A DNA stretch of 64,000 bases. It comes from Rhododendron vialii (taxonomy: Eukaryota > Streptophyta > Magnoliopsida > Ericales > Ericaceae). Below, piece by piece: positions 9,294 through 19,488 of this stretch; within the stretch, counting starts at the first letter, position 1, and each line of letters begins with the position of its first letter. The translations under genes were made by a program, and so were the position numbers. Where the stretch lies: the NCBI RefSeq assembly GCF_030253575.1, contig NC_080561.1, positions 9,892,501 through 9,956,500 on the forward strand, read 5' to 3'. The notes beneath the pieces were generated by a model. That model ran no database searches and had not been told where the DNA came from. It saw only the letters and a program-made list of their open reading frames with translations.

Positions 9294-10440
9294 TAATAAT
9301 CATTGCGTCTAACTATTTGTCCAAATAGAATTACTCATACTATAAGGTTTTATATCCTTTCATTATTAGGCTGAACCGCATAAGTTATAGACTCTAGACT
9401 CCCTCTCAACAGTTTTGACAAGTGTAGGGTCAACTAAATATCAACAAAACTTGTTGGAATTGCACAGCATTATGCTATCGTGTCCACGTATCTTAGACAA
9501 AACAGTGGGAATGTGGTATAAAAAAATGACGACTTACGAAGATGGCAAGGAATCCTTTTAGAAATCCCTGCATTTAATTAGCCAAGTAGCAAGAGGAAAA
9601 AGACTTGGAAAGAAAGGTAGGAAGTATTTGAACATCATTGCAGTAATATAAGACGGTGAAAAGCTCGTAAAGATGCCTAATTCTAAAAGCATAGAAAAAA
9701 AAACTGAACACAAAAAACCCTCAATTTCTCTTCAACTTGGAACCCTGATTTTTGGGGGTTTGAACAAGTTCTAGCCACCACCAATTTCAAGAATATAGGG
9801 CTCATCGACAACCCAGAGAGAGAGAGAGAGAGAGAGAGGATAGTGTATACATGTAAATGAATTATTCAAATGAGTAGAGCTTGAATTATCATTAGCTGTC
9901 TAGAATGTATTATTTAGAGTAACATTCGTCTGCCAAACTGAGCAAACAAAGAAACCATGTAATCAGGTAACTTAGAGGCAACCAAACCAAGCTAGAAAAA
10001 CGAGTTGCAGCCACTATTTTAAGAAAAGAAATCCAGTTGTTTAGAGATTGCTATTCATTTACCACGTCTAACGGAAGATAGCATGGAAACCACATTAGCA
10101 AACAGAGTTGAAAGGGGAGAAGAAGCATGCACTGATTGTTGATTATTTGTAAGTTAAAGAGGTCTACACAAGCAATACAAAACTGAAAGCAGGAAAACCT
10201 AGAGTTATCCACCGTACGTAAAGCAGCAAAACAAAACACAGAAACTTAAGGTGAAATGTTTGTTACCCAAGTGAGTGCAAGAGATGACAGAACGGTTGTG
10301 CTGATTTGCATCAGTGTGGACTAACCGTTCTGATTTGCATCAGTGTGTACTGCAACAGGTTGAAACAGTGCTTCAGGATGTCAAATATCGCAACGGAAAG
10401 TCAACAAAATACTGGAACTGGTTATGGTCGTCTGCAGGCC
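8640..10440. other. Intergenic, no gene supported
   Basis: The DNA is AT-rich with a long (AT)n microsatellite at about 9254-9291 and a (GA)n run at about 9818-9839. A serine/proline-rich open stretch near 8880-9000 on the minus strand might be a remnant of the adjacent FAR1-type gene. Nothing else shows coding structure. Confidence 0.5.
9254..9291. repeat. AT microsatellite
   Basis: This is an almost perfect (AT)n tract of about 19 units in intergenic DNA. Confidence 0.9.
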
Positions 10441-10576
10441 ATGCTCAGCAAACAAAGGATCTCGAATCGGCAATGTTTGCTAGAGACCATGGTCGTCAAA
10501 CAAAATTGTTGATTGCCAGGGTGTTCTGGCTGTGAAACTGCTGTAGAAGAAAACTTGAATGAATTTTTCTTTATTA

Positions 10577-11953
10577 TCAGACCAAACTAAGGCCAGGAAC
10601 TTTAGTGGCATTTCTTTCATCCATCTGAGATCTCACATTCTCGGCATCAGCAAACCTACCAAAGCCAGCAAATAAGTTGGACAATAGCACATAATCGCCA
10701 CCATATCTCCTCTCCATCTCTAGTATCTTCCTCATAACTCGCTCTCCCATCTCTACATTGCCATGGAAACTACAAGCTCCCAACAACGTCCTCCAAATCA
10801 CAACATTAGTGATCTCAGGAGAAATCTGCAAAGCCATCTTCTCTGCTTCCTCTAACCTACCTGCCCTGCCCAACATATCAATCAAGCACCCGTAGTGCTT
10901 AACATCGGGTTCAACTAGACACTCATTGACCATCTTTCTGAAAAATTCAAGACCCTCTTCGACCAACCCCCCATGACTGCAAGCACTCAAAATACTCAAG
11001 AATGTTACCCGATTTGGCTTCAAACACTTGTCTTCCATACTTTTAAAACTATCCACTGCATGTTTTCCCATTCCGTGCATTGCAAACCCAGAGATAATGG
11101 ATGTCCATGAAACTAAATTCCTCTTCTTGGCATCCATGAAACCAAAGACTTTTACCGCACTCACCATGCACCCGCACTTAGAGTACGCATCTACTAGTGA
11201 ATTCACAACTCGAATATCTGAGTCATTGAACCCGCTTTTCTCCCCATAAGCATGAATTGATTGGCAAGACTCAAGACACCCAAGATTCCATATAGCGGGA
11301 AAAATCGCCAAGACTGTAATTTGAGTTGGTTTAATACCCTTTCCAACCATAGTCTGAAACAAGGACAAAGCCACCTCGTGCTGGTTCATCCGTGCGTACC
11401 CATCAATAATACCAGTCCACGAAACAACATTCTGATTTGGCATCCGATCAAACAAAGAATGGGCTAGGCCAAGCTCCCCCCACTTGATGATGCCAGTAAT
11501 CAAGGCATTCCAGGTGACTGAGTTCCGCTTAGGCATTTCGTTGAACACTTGCTGAGCTTCGACCAAAAACCCACAATCGGCATACATGTTGACCAGAGCA
11601 GTTTGCACGTAGAGGTGGGGTCGGAACCTGGCTTTTACGGTGAGGCCGTGAAGCTGAGTACCCAAGTTGGGTTGCTCCAAGATGGCGCAGGCCTTGATGA
11701 GAAAAGAATAGGCGTAGCTGTCGAAGGAGACGGGAAGGTTATGGTGAAGTTGGAGGTGTTTGAAGAGCTGTATAGCTTCTTCAGGGAAGGAACCGAGGGA
11801 GTAGTGTCTGATTAGAGAGTTCCATATTGTTGCAGTTGTCACAGGAGGAATTTTTTCAGAAGCAATAACAAGTTGTGCGTGGATTTGTTGAATGACTTCG
11901 CGTCTTGCTATGTGCTTGAGTACCAGAGTATGCAAATAGTGCCCGTCTCTCAT
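10577..11953 (-). CDS. PLS-type pentatricopeptide repeat protein, 458 aa
   Basis: This intact single-exon gene encodes a PPR protein. PPR proteins bind organellar RNA in a sequence-specific way and act in editing, splicing or stabilisation. Repeats are clear from about residue 40: WNSLIRHYS, then AYSFLIKACA, LVNMYADCGF, TWNALITGII, SWTGIIDGYAR, NSLVDAYSKCG, SWTSIISGFAMHG, TFLSILSACSHGG and a C-terminal E-like region (VIWRTLLGACSFHGNVEMGE...YVLLSNLFAGFGR). There is no DYW deaminase, so it is PLS-E type, resembling Arabidopsis At1g09220-like proteins. The start was chosen because it is the only upstream ATG in frame and is shared by the 15017 copy. The N-terminus is short and a clear organelle transit peptide is not evident; mitochondrial targeting is inferred from the family. 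Two decayed inverted copies lie at 14987-15918 and 20535-21909. Confidence 0.9.
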   Translation of the reverse strand: MRDGHYLHTLVLKHIARREVIQQIHAQLVIASEKIPPVTTATIWNSLIRHYSLGSFPEEAIQLFKHLQLHHNLPVSFDSYAYSFLIKACAILEQPNLGTQLHGLTVKARFRPHLYVQTALVNMYADCGFLVEAQQVFNEMPKRNSVTWNALITGIIKWGELGLAHSLFDRMPNQNVVSWTGIIDGYARMNQHEVALSLFQTMVGKGIKPTQITVLAIFPAIWNLGCLESCQSIHAYGEKSGFNDSDIRVVNSLVDAYSKCGCMVSAVKVFGFMDAKKRNLVSWTSIISGFAMHGMGKHAVDSFKSMEDKCLKPNRVTFLSILSACSHGGLVEEGLEFFRKMVNECLVEPDVKHYGCLIDMLGRAGRLEEAEKMALQISPEITNVVIWRTLLGACSFHGNVEMGERVMRKILEMERRYGGDYVLLSNLFAGFGRFADAENVRSQMDERNATKVPGLSLV

Positions 11954-12637
11954 GGCAATGACTGATTGGCAACAAAACTTGAGTTATATACAGCTTGTAT
12001 TACTTCGGCAGAAGGTACACTAGCAGAGCCAAGATTTTGGTCCGACGGAGCCAATTTAAGAAACATACTAGCAAATGAGCCCATGCCTAAAGGCACTTGT
12101 ACAAAAGTATTGACCAACGATAAAAGTATAAAACCTTTTTGCACTATCTAACACTAAAATCCCGTACTCTCAATTGAAGACATTACTCAAGAAATCAAGC
12201 AAACACAAACTTTAAATGAACACAAAATATTTAGTCAAAGAATTTTGAAGATGCTATTCAAAATCACAAAACATTCACTGAATGACTATCACTAAATAGT
12301 AAATACATTGTCAAACAAATCATTCATAAAGCCTATTGAATTTAATACATAGTTTGGGGCTACCCACTAAGTCCGATGTAACCAGAGTTGATGTACCAAT
12401 AACAAACACTATGAAATTTAAAAATGGGAGTCATTCCAAAGGAAAAGAATAGCCAAGAGTATCTACAAGCAGTGACCTCCACCGCCACCTTCGAACTCTG
12501 CATAAATGCAAATCGAACCTCAAGGTTAACACAACAAGACTTGCTTACCTATCTCAGTGCCATTTTCTTTCTATTTCACTCATCTAAAAGAATAAATTGT
12601 CAAAATTTGTACATTTTGCCATCTAGGTTTTTTTAAC
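11954..12637 (-). promoter_or_regulatory. PPR gene upstream region
   Basis: This stretch is conserved in both inverted copies (14631-15016 and about 19890-20534), so it travelled with the gene. Short frames in it are not shared between copies and are not considered coding. No clear TATA box is called. The MULE-type MITE at 12638 marks its distal end in this copy only. Confidence 0.4.
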
Positions 12638-13043
12638 GAGAAATGATATAGGTACCGACCATGGAGGAGAGAAAACGTACCGACGGCCGCCGGCGGGCCG
12701 TCTCCGGCCACCGGACGGCCGATCCGAGCCGTCCAAAAATTCTAAAAAAAAAAACCGATGGGGCCTACGCGAGGATCAACGGCATCCGAGGTGTGTAGGG
12801 TACTTGATCCGAGCACTTTTTTTGTGTGTATATACACGTATATACATATATACAAGAAAAAAGGGTGCTCGGATCAAGTACTTTACACACCTCGGATGCC
12901 ATTAATTCTCGCGTAGGCCCCATCGGTTTTTTTTTTTAGAATTTTTGGACGGCTCGGATCGGCCGTCCGGTGGCCGGAGACGGCCCGCCGGCGGCCGTCG
13001 GTACGTTTTCTCTCCTCCATGGTCGGTACCTATATCATTTCTC
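12638..13043. mobile_element. Near-perfect palindromic Mutator-like MITE, 406 bp
   Basis: The left and right halves are near-identical inverted repeats of about 180 bp, starting GAGAAATGATATAGGTACC, around an AT-rich spacer. They contain GC-rich blocks (GGGCCGTCTCCGGCCACCGG). An exact 9-bp duplication TTTTTTAAC flanks it (12629-12637 and 13044-13052). The inverted paralogue at 19855-19890 has one uninterrupted copy of that target and no element, a direct empty site. Long terminal inverted repeats with a 9-bp duplication indicate a Mutator-like non-autonomous element. Confidence 0.9.
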
Positions 13044-13083
13044 TTTTTTAACCATGGGAAAGTCTCTATATATTTATTTTTCA

Positions 13084-13428
13084 AGGCGGTTCCAGGGACC
13101 CTATAAAAAAACCCCCCCAAGTCTTAATTTCATAGTTCCCGATCAAATTTTGATGATCCGAGCCCCTCAATGTGTTCAGAATGTGATTTTAAGAGTGCCC
13201 GAGAGAAATTGGCAAAAAAAAATAACCGGAAAGGGCTTGATTTGAGCAGTTTTTTATTGAACCGTTCAATAAAAAACTGTTCGGATGAAGCTCTTCTCGG
13301 TCATTTTTTTTTGTTGATTTCTCGCAGGTATCCTTAAAATCACGTTCTGATTACATTGAGCGGCTCGGATTATCAAAATTTGAATGGGAACTTGAGGGGG
13401 TTTTTTTAAGGGTCCCCGGAACCGCCCC
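13084..13428. mobile_element. Foldback MITE with GGCGGTTCC termini
   Basis: The termini share GGCGGTTCC..GGGACCC followed by A and C runs, inverted at the two ends. The core is the foldback module also seen at 5930-6220. The paralogous copy at about 19825-19860 reads straight through 'atatttatctaaag', so this element inserted after the duplication. The target duplication is blurred (possibly TTTAT). Confidence 0.75.
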
Positions 13429-13439
13429 GTTTATCTAAA

Positions 13440-13930
13440 GATGTATCTTTCACTACAATACTTATATGACTAGTAGGTCTTTCAAAAAAGAAAAGGGAAA
13501 AAGAAATGGATCAAGGATCACTAAAATGGACAGATCTCCAAGTAATTCATGCATGAGAGAGATACACTGGGTGCACAAGCAATGCGTGTTCAAATCTTCT
13601 AAGCAATACCTTATGCATAAAAATAAAAAAAAAAATTGTCGTTGCAAGAGCTCTCTACAAATTTTTCCATTAAAAAATGCACTATTAAGTTGGCTGATCA
13701 AACACTTGGACATGAGATTCGGGAAGTGGTTGAAAAGGCTGCAGTTTTTGAATGGTTTAACGTACAATAGAATTGTCTTAACTTACGAGGTCTTCTAAGA
13801 AAAGTGAATATGTGAGCCAGCTTCATTTTATTGTCCATGCCAAAACGGGCTCTCCTTTTATAGATAGAAGAGATGGTTAATGTACAATAGCATTGTGTTT
13901 AACTTAAAGGCTCATCTAAGGAAAGGGACT
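13440..13930. other. Duplicated non-coding flank of the PPR locus
   Basis: Up to about 13788 the sequence matches the reverse complement of 19489-19800 (second PPR copy). A tRNA-like stretch with a B-box-like GTGTTCAAATC sits near 13586. From 13755 to 13925 there are two imperfect direct repeats around 'gtacaatag.attgt'. No open frame is conserved between the copies. Confidence 0.5.
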
Positions 13931-13931
13931 T

Positions 13932-14337
13932 AGGGGGGCTGTTGTGCCTTGAGGGACAGCAACCACCTGTCTCGGGGCAACATAATATCGTCCCGAGCCC
14001 GAAAACTTGATCCGAAACATTCGCTTGAAATATCTCATTGCGTACTATGGCCCTGCAAAAAAATCAAGTCGATCAAACATCGATAACCTAGTGAACAAAT
14101 AACTCTTTTTGACTAAATTTTGGGCTAAATATTTTAGACATTGCTAACAGCACTTAAAACTGATAATTCGTTCACTAAGTTATCAATGTTCGATCGACTT
14201 GATTTTTAGCAAGGCCATATTACGCGATGAGATCTTTCAAGTGAACATTTCGGACCAAGTTTCCAGGCTTGGGACTTTATCTTTTTGCCCTGAGACATCA
14301 GGTTTCTGTCCCTCAAGGCACGGCAACCCCCCAACTC
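13932..14337. mobile_element. Foldback MITE, about 405 bp
   Basis: Inverted ends read GGGGGGCTGTTGTGCCTTG and (reversed) GGGGGGTTGCCGTGCCTTG. The arms pair throughout, including a 'aatcaagtcgatc' block against its complement near 14190, around a short central loop. No target duplication was resolved. It is non-coding. Confidence 0.7.
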
Positions 14338-14630
14338 TGGTTTGTCAAGCTTTACAGTTGAGTAGTCCTCTGGGACAAGAAGTTATTCACATATCATGTC
14401 AAATTAACCAAGAATGCAAGCAAACGAATCCACACAAACGAGGTGTAGCAAAGCATAAGCTAAAGCATTTTGGGTAAAAGACAGGTGGTATTTCTCTCAT
14501 CAACCGAAAGGATCTATCTGCTATTGCCCACAACACAAGGCAGTCTAACAAAATTAAATCTTGGCTAATTGTGTTGTAAACTGACTAATTGACCTTCACG
14601 CCTTGCAAACCTACCAAAGCCAGCATAATT
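14338..14630. other. Spacer ending at an inversion junction
   Basis: No gene is seen. At about 14606-14628 a 20-odd bp scrap of the PPR 3' coding region lies in the original minus orientation. It directly abuts the plus-oriented PPR copy that starts at 14631. This marks the junction of an inverted duplication. Confidence 0.45.
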
Positions 14631-15918
14631 AAGGTTTATGAATGATTTGTTTGACAATGTATTTACTATTTAGTGATAGTCATTCAATAAATGTTTCGTG
14701 ATTTTGAATAGCATCTTCAAAATTCTTTGACTAAATATTTTGTGTTTATTTAAAGTTTGTGTTTGCTTGATTTATTGAGTAATGTCTTCAATTGAGAGTA
14801 CGGGATTTTCGTGTTAGATAGTGCAAGAAGGTTTTATAATATTATCGTTGGTCAATACTTTTACTTTTGTACTTTTGTACAAGTGCTCTTAGGCACGGGC
14901 TCATTTGCTAGTATGTTTCTTAAGTTGGCTCCGTCGGACCAAAATCCCAGGATACCTTCTGCCGAAGTAATACAAGCTGTATAAAATTGAAGTTTTGTTG
15001 CCAATCAGTCATTGCCATGAGAGACAGGCACTATTTGCAAACTCTGGTACTCAAGCACATAGCAAGACGCGAAGTCATTCAACAAATCCACGCACAACTT
15101 GTTATTGCTTCTGAAAAAATTCCTCACTACTCCCTTGGTTCCTTCCCTGAAGAAGCTATACAGCTCTTCAAACACCTCCAACTTCACCAGCACCTTGCCT
15201 ATTCTTTTCTCATCAAGGCCTACGCCATCTTGCAACAACCCAACTTGGGTACTCAGCTTCACGGCCTCACTATAAAAGCCGGGTTCCGACCCCACCTCTA
15301 CGTGCAAACTGCTCTGGTCAACATGCATGCCAATTGTGGGTTTTTGGTCGAAGCCCAGCAAGTGTTCAACGAATGTCTAATAGGAACTCAATCACCTGGA
15401 ATGCCTTGATTACTGGCATCATCAAGTGGGGCGGAGCTTGGCCTAGCCCGTTCTCTGTTTGACCGGATGCCAAATTAGAATGTTGTTTCGTGGACTGGTA
15501 TTATTGATGGGTATGCACGGATGAACCAGCACGAGGTGGCTTTGTCCTTGTTTCGGACTATGGTTGGAAAGGGTATTAAACCAACTCAAATTACAGTCCT
15601 GGCGATTTTTCCCGCTATATGGAATCTTGAGTGTCTTGAGCCTTGCCAATCAATTCATGCTTATGGGCAGAAAAGCGGGTTCAATGACTCGTATTCGAGT
15701 TGTGAATTTGCTGGTAGATGCGTACTCTAAGTGCGGGGGTGCATGGAGAGTGCGGTAAAAGTCTTTGGTTTCATGGATGCCAAGAGGAGGAATTTATTTT
15801 CATGGACATCCATTATCTCTGGGTTTGCAATGCACAGAATGGGAAAGCATGCAGTGGATAGTTTTAAAAGTATGGAAGACGAGTGTTTGAGGCCAAATTG
15901 AGTAACATTCTTGAGTAT
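14631..15918 (+). pseudogene. PPR pseudogene, copy 1 (inverted, 3' truncated)
   Basis: This is an inverted copy of the PPR gene at 10577-11953 with its upstream region. The ATG equivalent is at 15017. Relative to the intact gene it has two in-frame losses (about 13 codons at 15122 and about 7 codons near 15197), then a 1-bp deletion near 15373 that shifts the frame. Further down, a C-to-T change creates a stop where the intact gene has NQNVV (near 15477), and there are more indels. Homology ends abruptly near 15918 inside the TFLSILS repeat, where a CGAGC-rich repeat begins. It cannot make a full PPR protein. Confidence 0.9.
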
Positions 15919-16786
15919 TTTGAGTTGGGGTGTAATCGAGCCGAGTCGAGCCGAGTTCTAAGCTGCTCGAGCTTGGCTCGCCAAAAATATACTTGGCTCG
16001 AGCTCGGCTCGCAATTAAACCTTCCAGCTCGAGCTTGACTCGAGTAAGCTCGGTAATGGCGTCGTGTAAAGGACCGCAGTCGTGGCTTGGGTGCTCACAG
16101 TATATATAAGATTTTTTCCAAGGGAAGTTTGTAATCTGGACGATATGGGACTGAAATACAACTCCTCCTCTTTGCTTTTCACTTTGCTTGTCCCACTCCT
16201 TTGGGTATAAAGCCCTCCACTCCCTCTCTCCTCTCATGTGGATGAAATGACTACTGGACGATGTGCTGCCACTTGGCAGTCAAATGTCGTTTTCTTCGGC
16301 CTTGAAAGTTGAAAAACGTTTCATATACATATACATATACATATACATACAGTATAAGTATATAAATATGTATATTTTTTGTTATTACAGATAATGATGC
16401 GCCGAGAGTGCTTTTTTGTTTCAAGTTCGACAATCGGGAAAACATACACGAATACATCACAGAATCAAGTGACAAAAAATGTCCTGATTGCACTGCTCTG
16501 AGAACCCCACTTCAACATGGACTATCTACAATTACAACAGGTTCGATAGAAGTCCAAAAAGAAGAAAAAGAAAGCAAGAAGGGGACTGAGCATGCAGTAT
16601 TAAGTTACAGGACCTTGAATTGAACGATAAAGCTAGCTCGAATTCAACATCTCAACTTTTGAACACCAAAACACAATGAATAGTAGTAACATTTTATAAC
16701 TAAATATCTAAAGGAAAACTGGAATAAACAGAAATCAACAGAGACAGAGCATTTCAAGGAAATGAAAACAAGAACAATTTACTGAC
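15919..16786. other. Repeat-rich spacer, no gene supported
   Basis: A CGAGCCGAG-rich repeat occupies about 15925-16060. A short segment related to the dispersed repeat of 3289-4690 is near 16090-16230. An ATACAT microsatellite lies at about 16321-16350. The remainder to 16786 is AT-rich with only shadow frames. Confidence 0.5.
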
Positions 16787-16935
16787 CTGGATATTTGATT
16801 CCGATCAACGTTGCTTCGAAAGCTGAACTTGCAAGTGAAAACCGGCTGCCGAATACTCCCCTGGATCTGGAACACCTGAGGACTACACTCGGGCTCCCCG
16901 TCGAACTGAAACACGAAGGTTTTGAGCAGTCGCCG
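16787..16935 (-). pseudogene. DUF1005 family gene fragment
   Basis: One minus-strand frame encodes KTFVFQFDGEPECSPQVF and then a short stretch ending TCKFSFR. This is the strongly conserved core of plant DUF1005 proteins, whose function is unknown. It ends at a good splice donor (CCAG|GTCAGT at 16787/16786). Upstream of 16935 the expected DUF1005 N-terminal half is missing and the frame runs into unrelated arginine-rich sequence. No downstream exon was found. It is therefore a captured or broken exon end. The competing open frame from 17012 on the same strand overlaps it and is judged spurious. Confidence 0.6.
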
Positions 16936-17470
16936 ACGCCTATCTGCAAGGAATCCGAGTCGAAAACGAAGTCCCGAAAGAGGTTGATCAAGAAGAACTC
17001 GACGGCGGACAAGGAAGGCTCTCCCGATTTGGATTCAACAACGATGACGTGGCGACAGCGGCGTTTGAGTCGAACGGTGAGCCGTTGTTGGAGAGAGAGA
17101 GAGAGAAAATTGGTGCTTGTTAAAAATTGCTCTTCAATCTGATCGGAACCAGGGGTTTCATGCGTTTCATCCTTTTTCCTCCAAATTCTTGTTTTTGAGG
17201 GGACTTCGTTTTCGCCGCGGGGGCTTGGGAGTGGTCCGGGGAGTGGTGTTCCGGCGGGATGTACGGAACGACGGCGGTTTGGTGAGGGAAGGTTTTGAGC
17301 CTTTGTGATGAGAGTCAGAGAGTGAGAGAGACGAGAGAGTTGTGGTTGTGGGCCGCTACCCTAGCAGCCGGTCGCTTTCTATGTACTGTATACCCCAGAT
17401 GTGGGTGTGATTATGTGCATATGTCACACCACAATCTGTGTGCACCATGCCACCAAATAGCGGAAAATAC
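16936..17470. other. GC-rich spacer next to the DUF1005 fragment
   Basis: GC-rich, promoter-like sequence with GAGAGAGA tracts (17090-17105 and 17310-17335) lies upstream of the DUF1005 fragment on its strand. It could be the fragment's original or captured 5' region. No other protein motif is seen. Confidence 0.3.
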
Positions 17471-17473
17471 TCG

Positions 17474-17768
17474 TAAAGTCCTATAATACATTACTCGAGG
17501 GCCGTCCGAGCTATTTTTTGAAAATCAGAACCGTCTATCTTTTATGTGGGAGTGATTATATCATTCGTGCAAAAAATGAAGTAAATTGATTATCGTTATA
17601 TACTTGATCGCACATAACAAAATATTTTACATTAATAAATCTATGTCCCGATGAAAGGGCTTCCAAAACCCGATAGGCCAAAAAATTTGTGGGAGTGATT
17701 AAAACACCATGAACAACAAAATGAACGGTATGAATCGTCATAATTGTGTCGCAATTGTGTGACTAGCG
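17474..17768 (+). repeat. Direct repeat, left copy (about 295 bp)
   Basis: It starts 'aaagtcctataat' and ends near 'gtacattgg', matching 18326-18628 at roughly 85-90 percent by eye. The ends are not TG..CA, so these are not obvious LTRs. The copies flank about 560 bp that contains a hAT-like MITE. Confidence 0.75.
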
Positions 17769-17939
17769 TACATTGGACTATAACGGAATACATTGGTTTA
17801 GAACCAGATAAGTTGAATGTATAGATTTAAAAGGTAACTGCAGACTCATTTTATCAAATTTATCATTCTCTCCTAAATAGGTGATAATCGGATGTCGGGA
17901 ACCACGTGATCGGAACATATTCGGTGCTTCCAAAGGCAT

Positions 17940-18325
17940 CAAGGCCTCATTTGATAAACGAATTGGAGGTTGGGATTCGATTGCTATGGTGATGATATTA
18001 TTAATACATTGTTTGGTTTCCAATATTGGTCCGGATTGGTAGTCCCATGGAATGAACAATCCGGACCATAGGGGGTATTAACAATACATCTTGAGACTTG
18101 GTATTCGTAGTCCAATCTCAACCTCTTCTCATCACCAATTTCTTCTAATTCGATCTCATCTCAAACAAACATGATATTAATAATTTCATCATCTAATCTC
18201 ATCCCAAACAAACGTACTCATTATCAATCTCTTCTCATTAACGATTCATTCTCATTATCAATTTCACTTCTAATCTCATCTTCTTACGAATCTCATCTAT
18301 CTATCATTGTTATCAAACGGGGCCT
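17940..18325. mobile_element. hAT-like MITE between the direct repeats
   Basis: Inverted termini AGGCCTCATTTGATAA and (reversed) AGGCCCCGTTTGATAA bound an AT/TC-rich interior with repeated 'atctcatc' words. The termini are typical of hAT MITEs. An intact 8-bp target duplication was not found. Confidence 0.55.
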
Positions 18326-18628
18326 AAAGTCCTATAATGCACCACTTGAGGGTCGTTCGAGCTGTTTTTTGAAAATCGGAACCGTCTACCTTTTTATGTG
18401 GGAGTGATTATATCTTTTGTGCAAAAAATAAAGTAAATTGGATATCGTTATATACTTGATCGCACATAACAAAAAATTTCTTATTAATGAATCTACGTCC
18501 CGATGAAAGGGCTTCCAAAACCCGATAGACTCGAAAATTTGCGAGAGTGATTAAAACACCAAGAACAACAAAATGAACGGTATGGATCGTCATAACTCAT
18601 AATTGTGTTGCAATTATGTAGCTACCGT
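18326..18628 (+). repeat. Direct repeat, right copy (about 300 bp)
   Basis: This is the partner of 17474-17768. It contains the same 'tgatcgcacataacaaa' and 'cccgatgaaagggcttcc' blocks, with scattered substitutions. The similarity indicates an old local duplication or an unrecognised terminal-repeat element. Confidence 0.75.
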
Positions 18629-18665
18629 ACAAGAGACTTGTTTTTATAGAATAGAATTATATAAT

Positions 18666-18950
18666 ATATATTAGTTGTTTCAATTATAAGCACGACAAGA
18701 TTATTGGCTTTGGTGGTTTGAGATGTGTGTCAAATTTCCAAAGACTTGGGTTTGAACCCCATAAAGATTAATTTTTAAAATCCAATTTTGTTTCTTATTT
18801 ATTATTAGTTGTTCCAAGTAAAAATATAACATGACTAATGGCCTTAGTGGTTTGTGATGTGTGATAAGTTCCATAGGACTTGGGTTCCAATCACATGGAG
18901 GTTTTTTCTTTAAAATTAATTTTTTCCCTTATTTATTGTTAGTTGTTCGA
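18666..18950 (+). repeat. Tandem pair of tRNA-like (SINE-type) units
   Basis: Two imperfect units of about 140 bp each contain 'attggctttggtgg' or 'aatggccttagtgg' (A-box-like). About 35-40 bp later comes 'gggtttgaacccc' or a decayed version (B-box-like), then an AT-rich tail. The spacing fits tRNA-derived SINEs. No complete tRNA fold is possible. Confidence 0.45.
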
Positions 18951-19071
18951 ATTTAAAAGCTTATTTTTTTATAAATTATAAAACTAAAATGCCTTGTTTT
19001 GTAATTAAAATTATTGTTAATTAATCACATTATATTTATGAGTCACAAGTCAAATTATTTAATAATTTTTT

Positions 19072-19488
19072 TCCTGTGCCTTGTGTCAAGCCTTTTCGTG
19101 CCCGTCAACCTGTGTCGTGCCCGGCTAGAACCGTGTCATGCCGTGTTGTGTCTGTCAACCCGTGTCATGCCTGGCTAAGCCTAGAACCGTGTCGTGCCGT
19201 GCCCGTTCAACTACCTTGTCGTGCATGTGCCTGTGCCCGGCTAAACCATGTCGTGCCGTGCCGTGCAAGGTCAACTTTCGTGTCGTGCCCGCCCACTTCC
19301 GTGCCCCGTGCCAGTCCATGTGCCCACTAAAATCGTGTCATGTTGTGCTGTGCTCGGCCAAGATCGTGCCCGTGCCCGTCCACATGCTCACTAAGATCGT
19401 GCCGTGTCATGCCGTGCCAAGGCACGATCGTGCCCGTGTCGTGTCATGCATGTGTCGTGTCGTGCTGGTCCGGCCCGTTTGACACCCC
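19072..19488. repeat. GTGCC/GTCGTG-rich degenerate repeat
   Basis: The stretch is built of degenerate 'cgtgtcgtgcc' words and ends in 'gtttgacacccct', a hAT-like terminus. Open frames across it in several frames are a by-product of the stop-poor composition. It abuts the start of the second PPR copy. Confidence 0.6.

Noticed and set aside
16779..17012. 77-codon minus-strand frame starting MSAVEFFLINLF
   Set aside because: It overlaps the DUF1005 core in a different frame. The DUF1005 frame has family support and uses the same splice donor.
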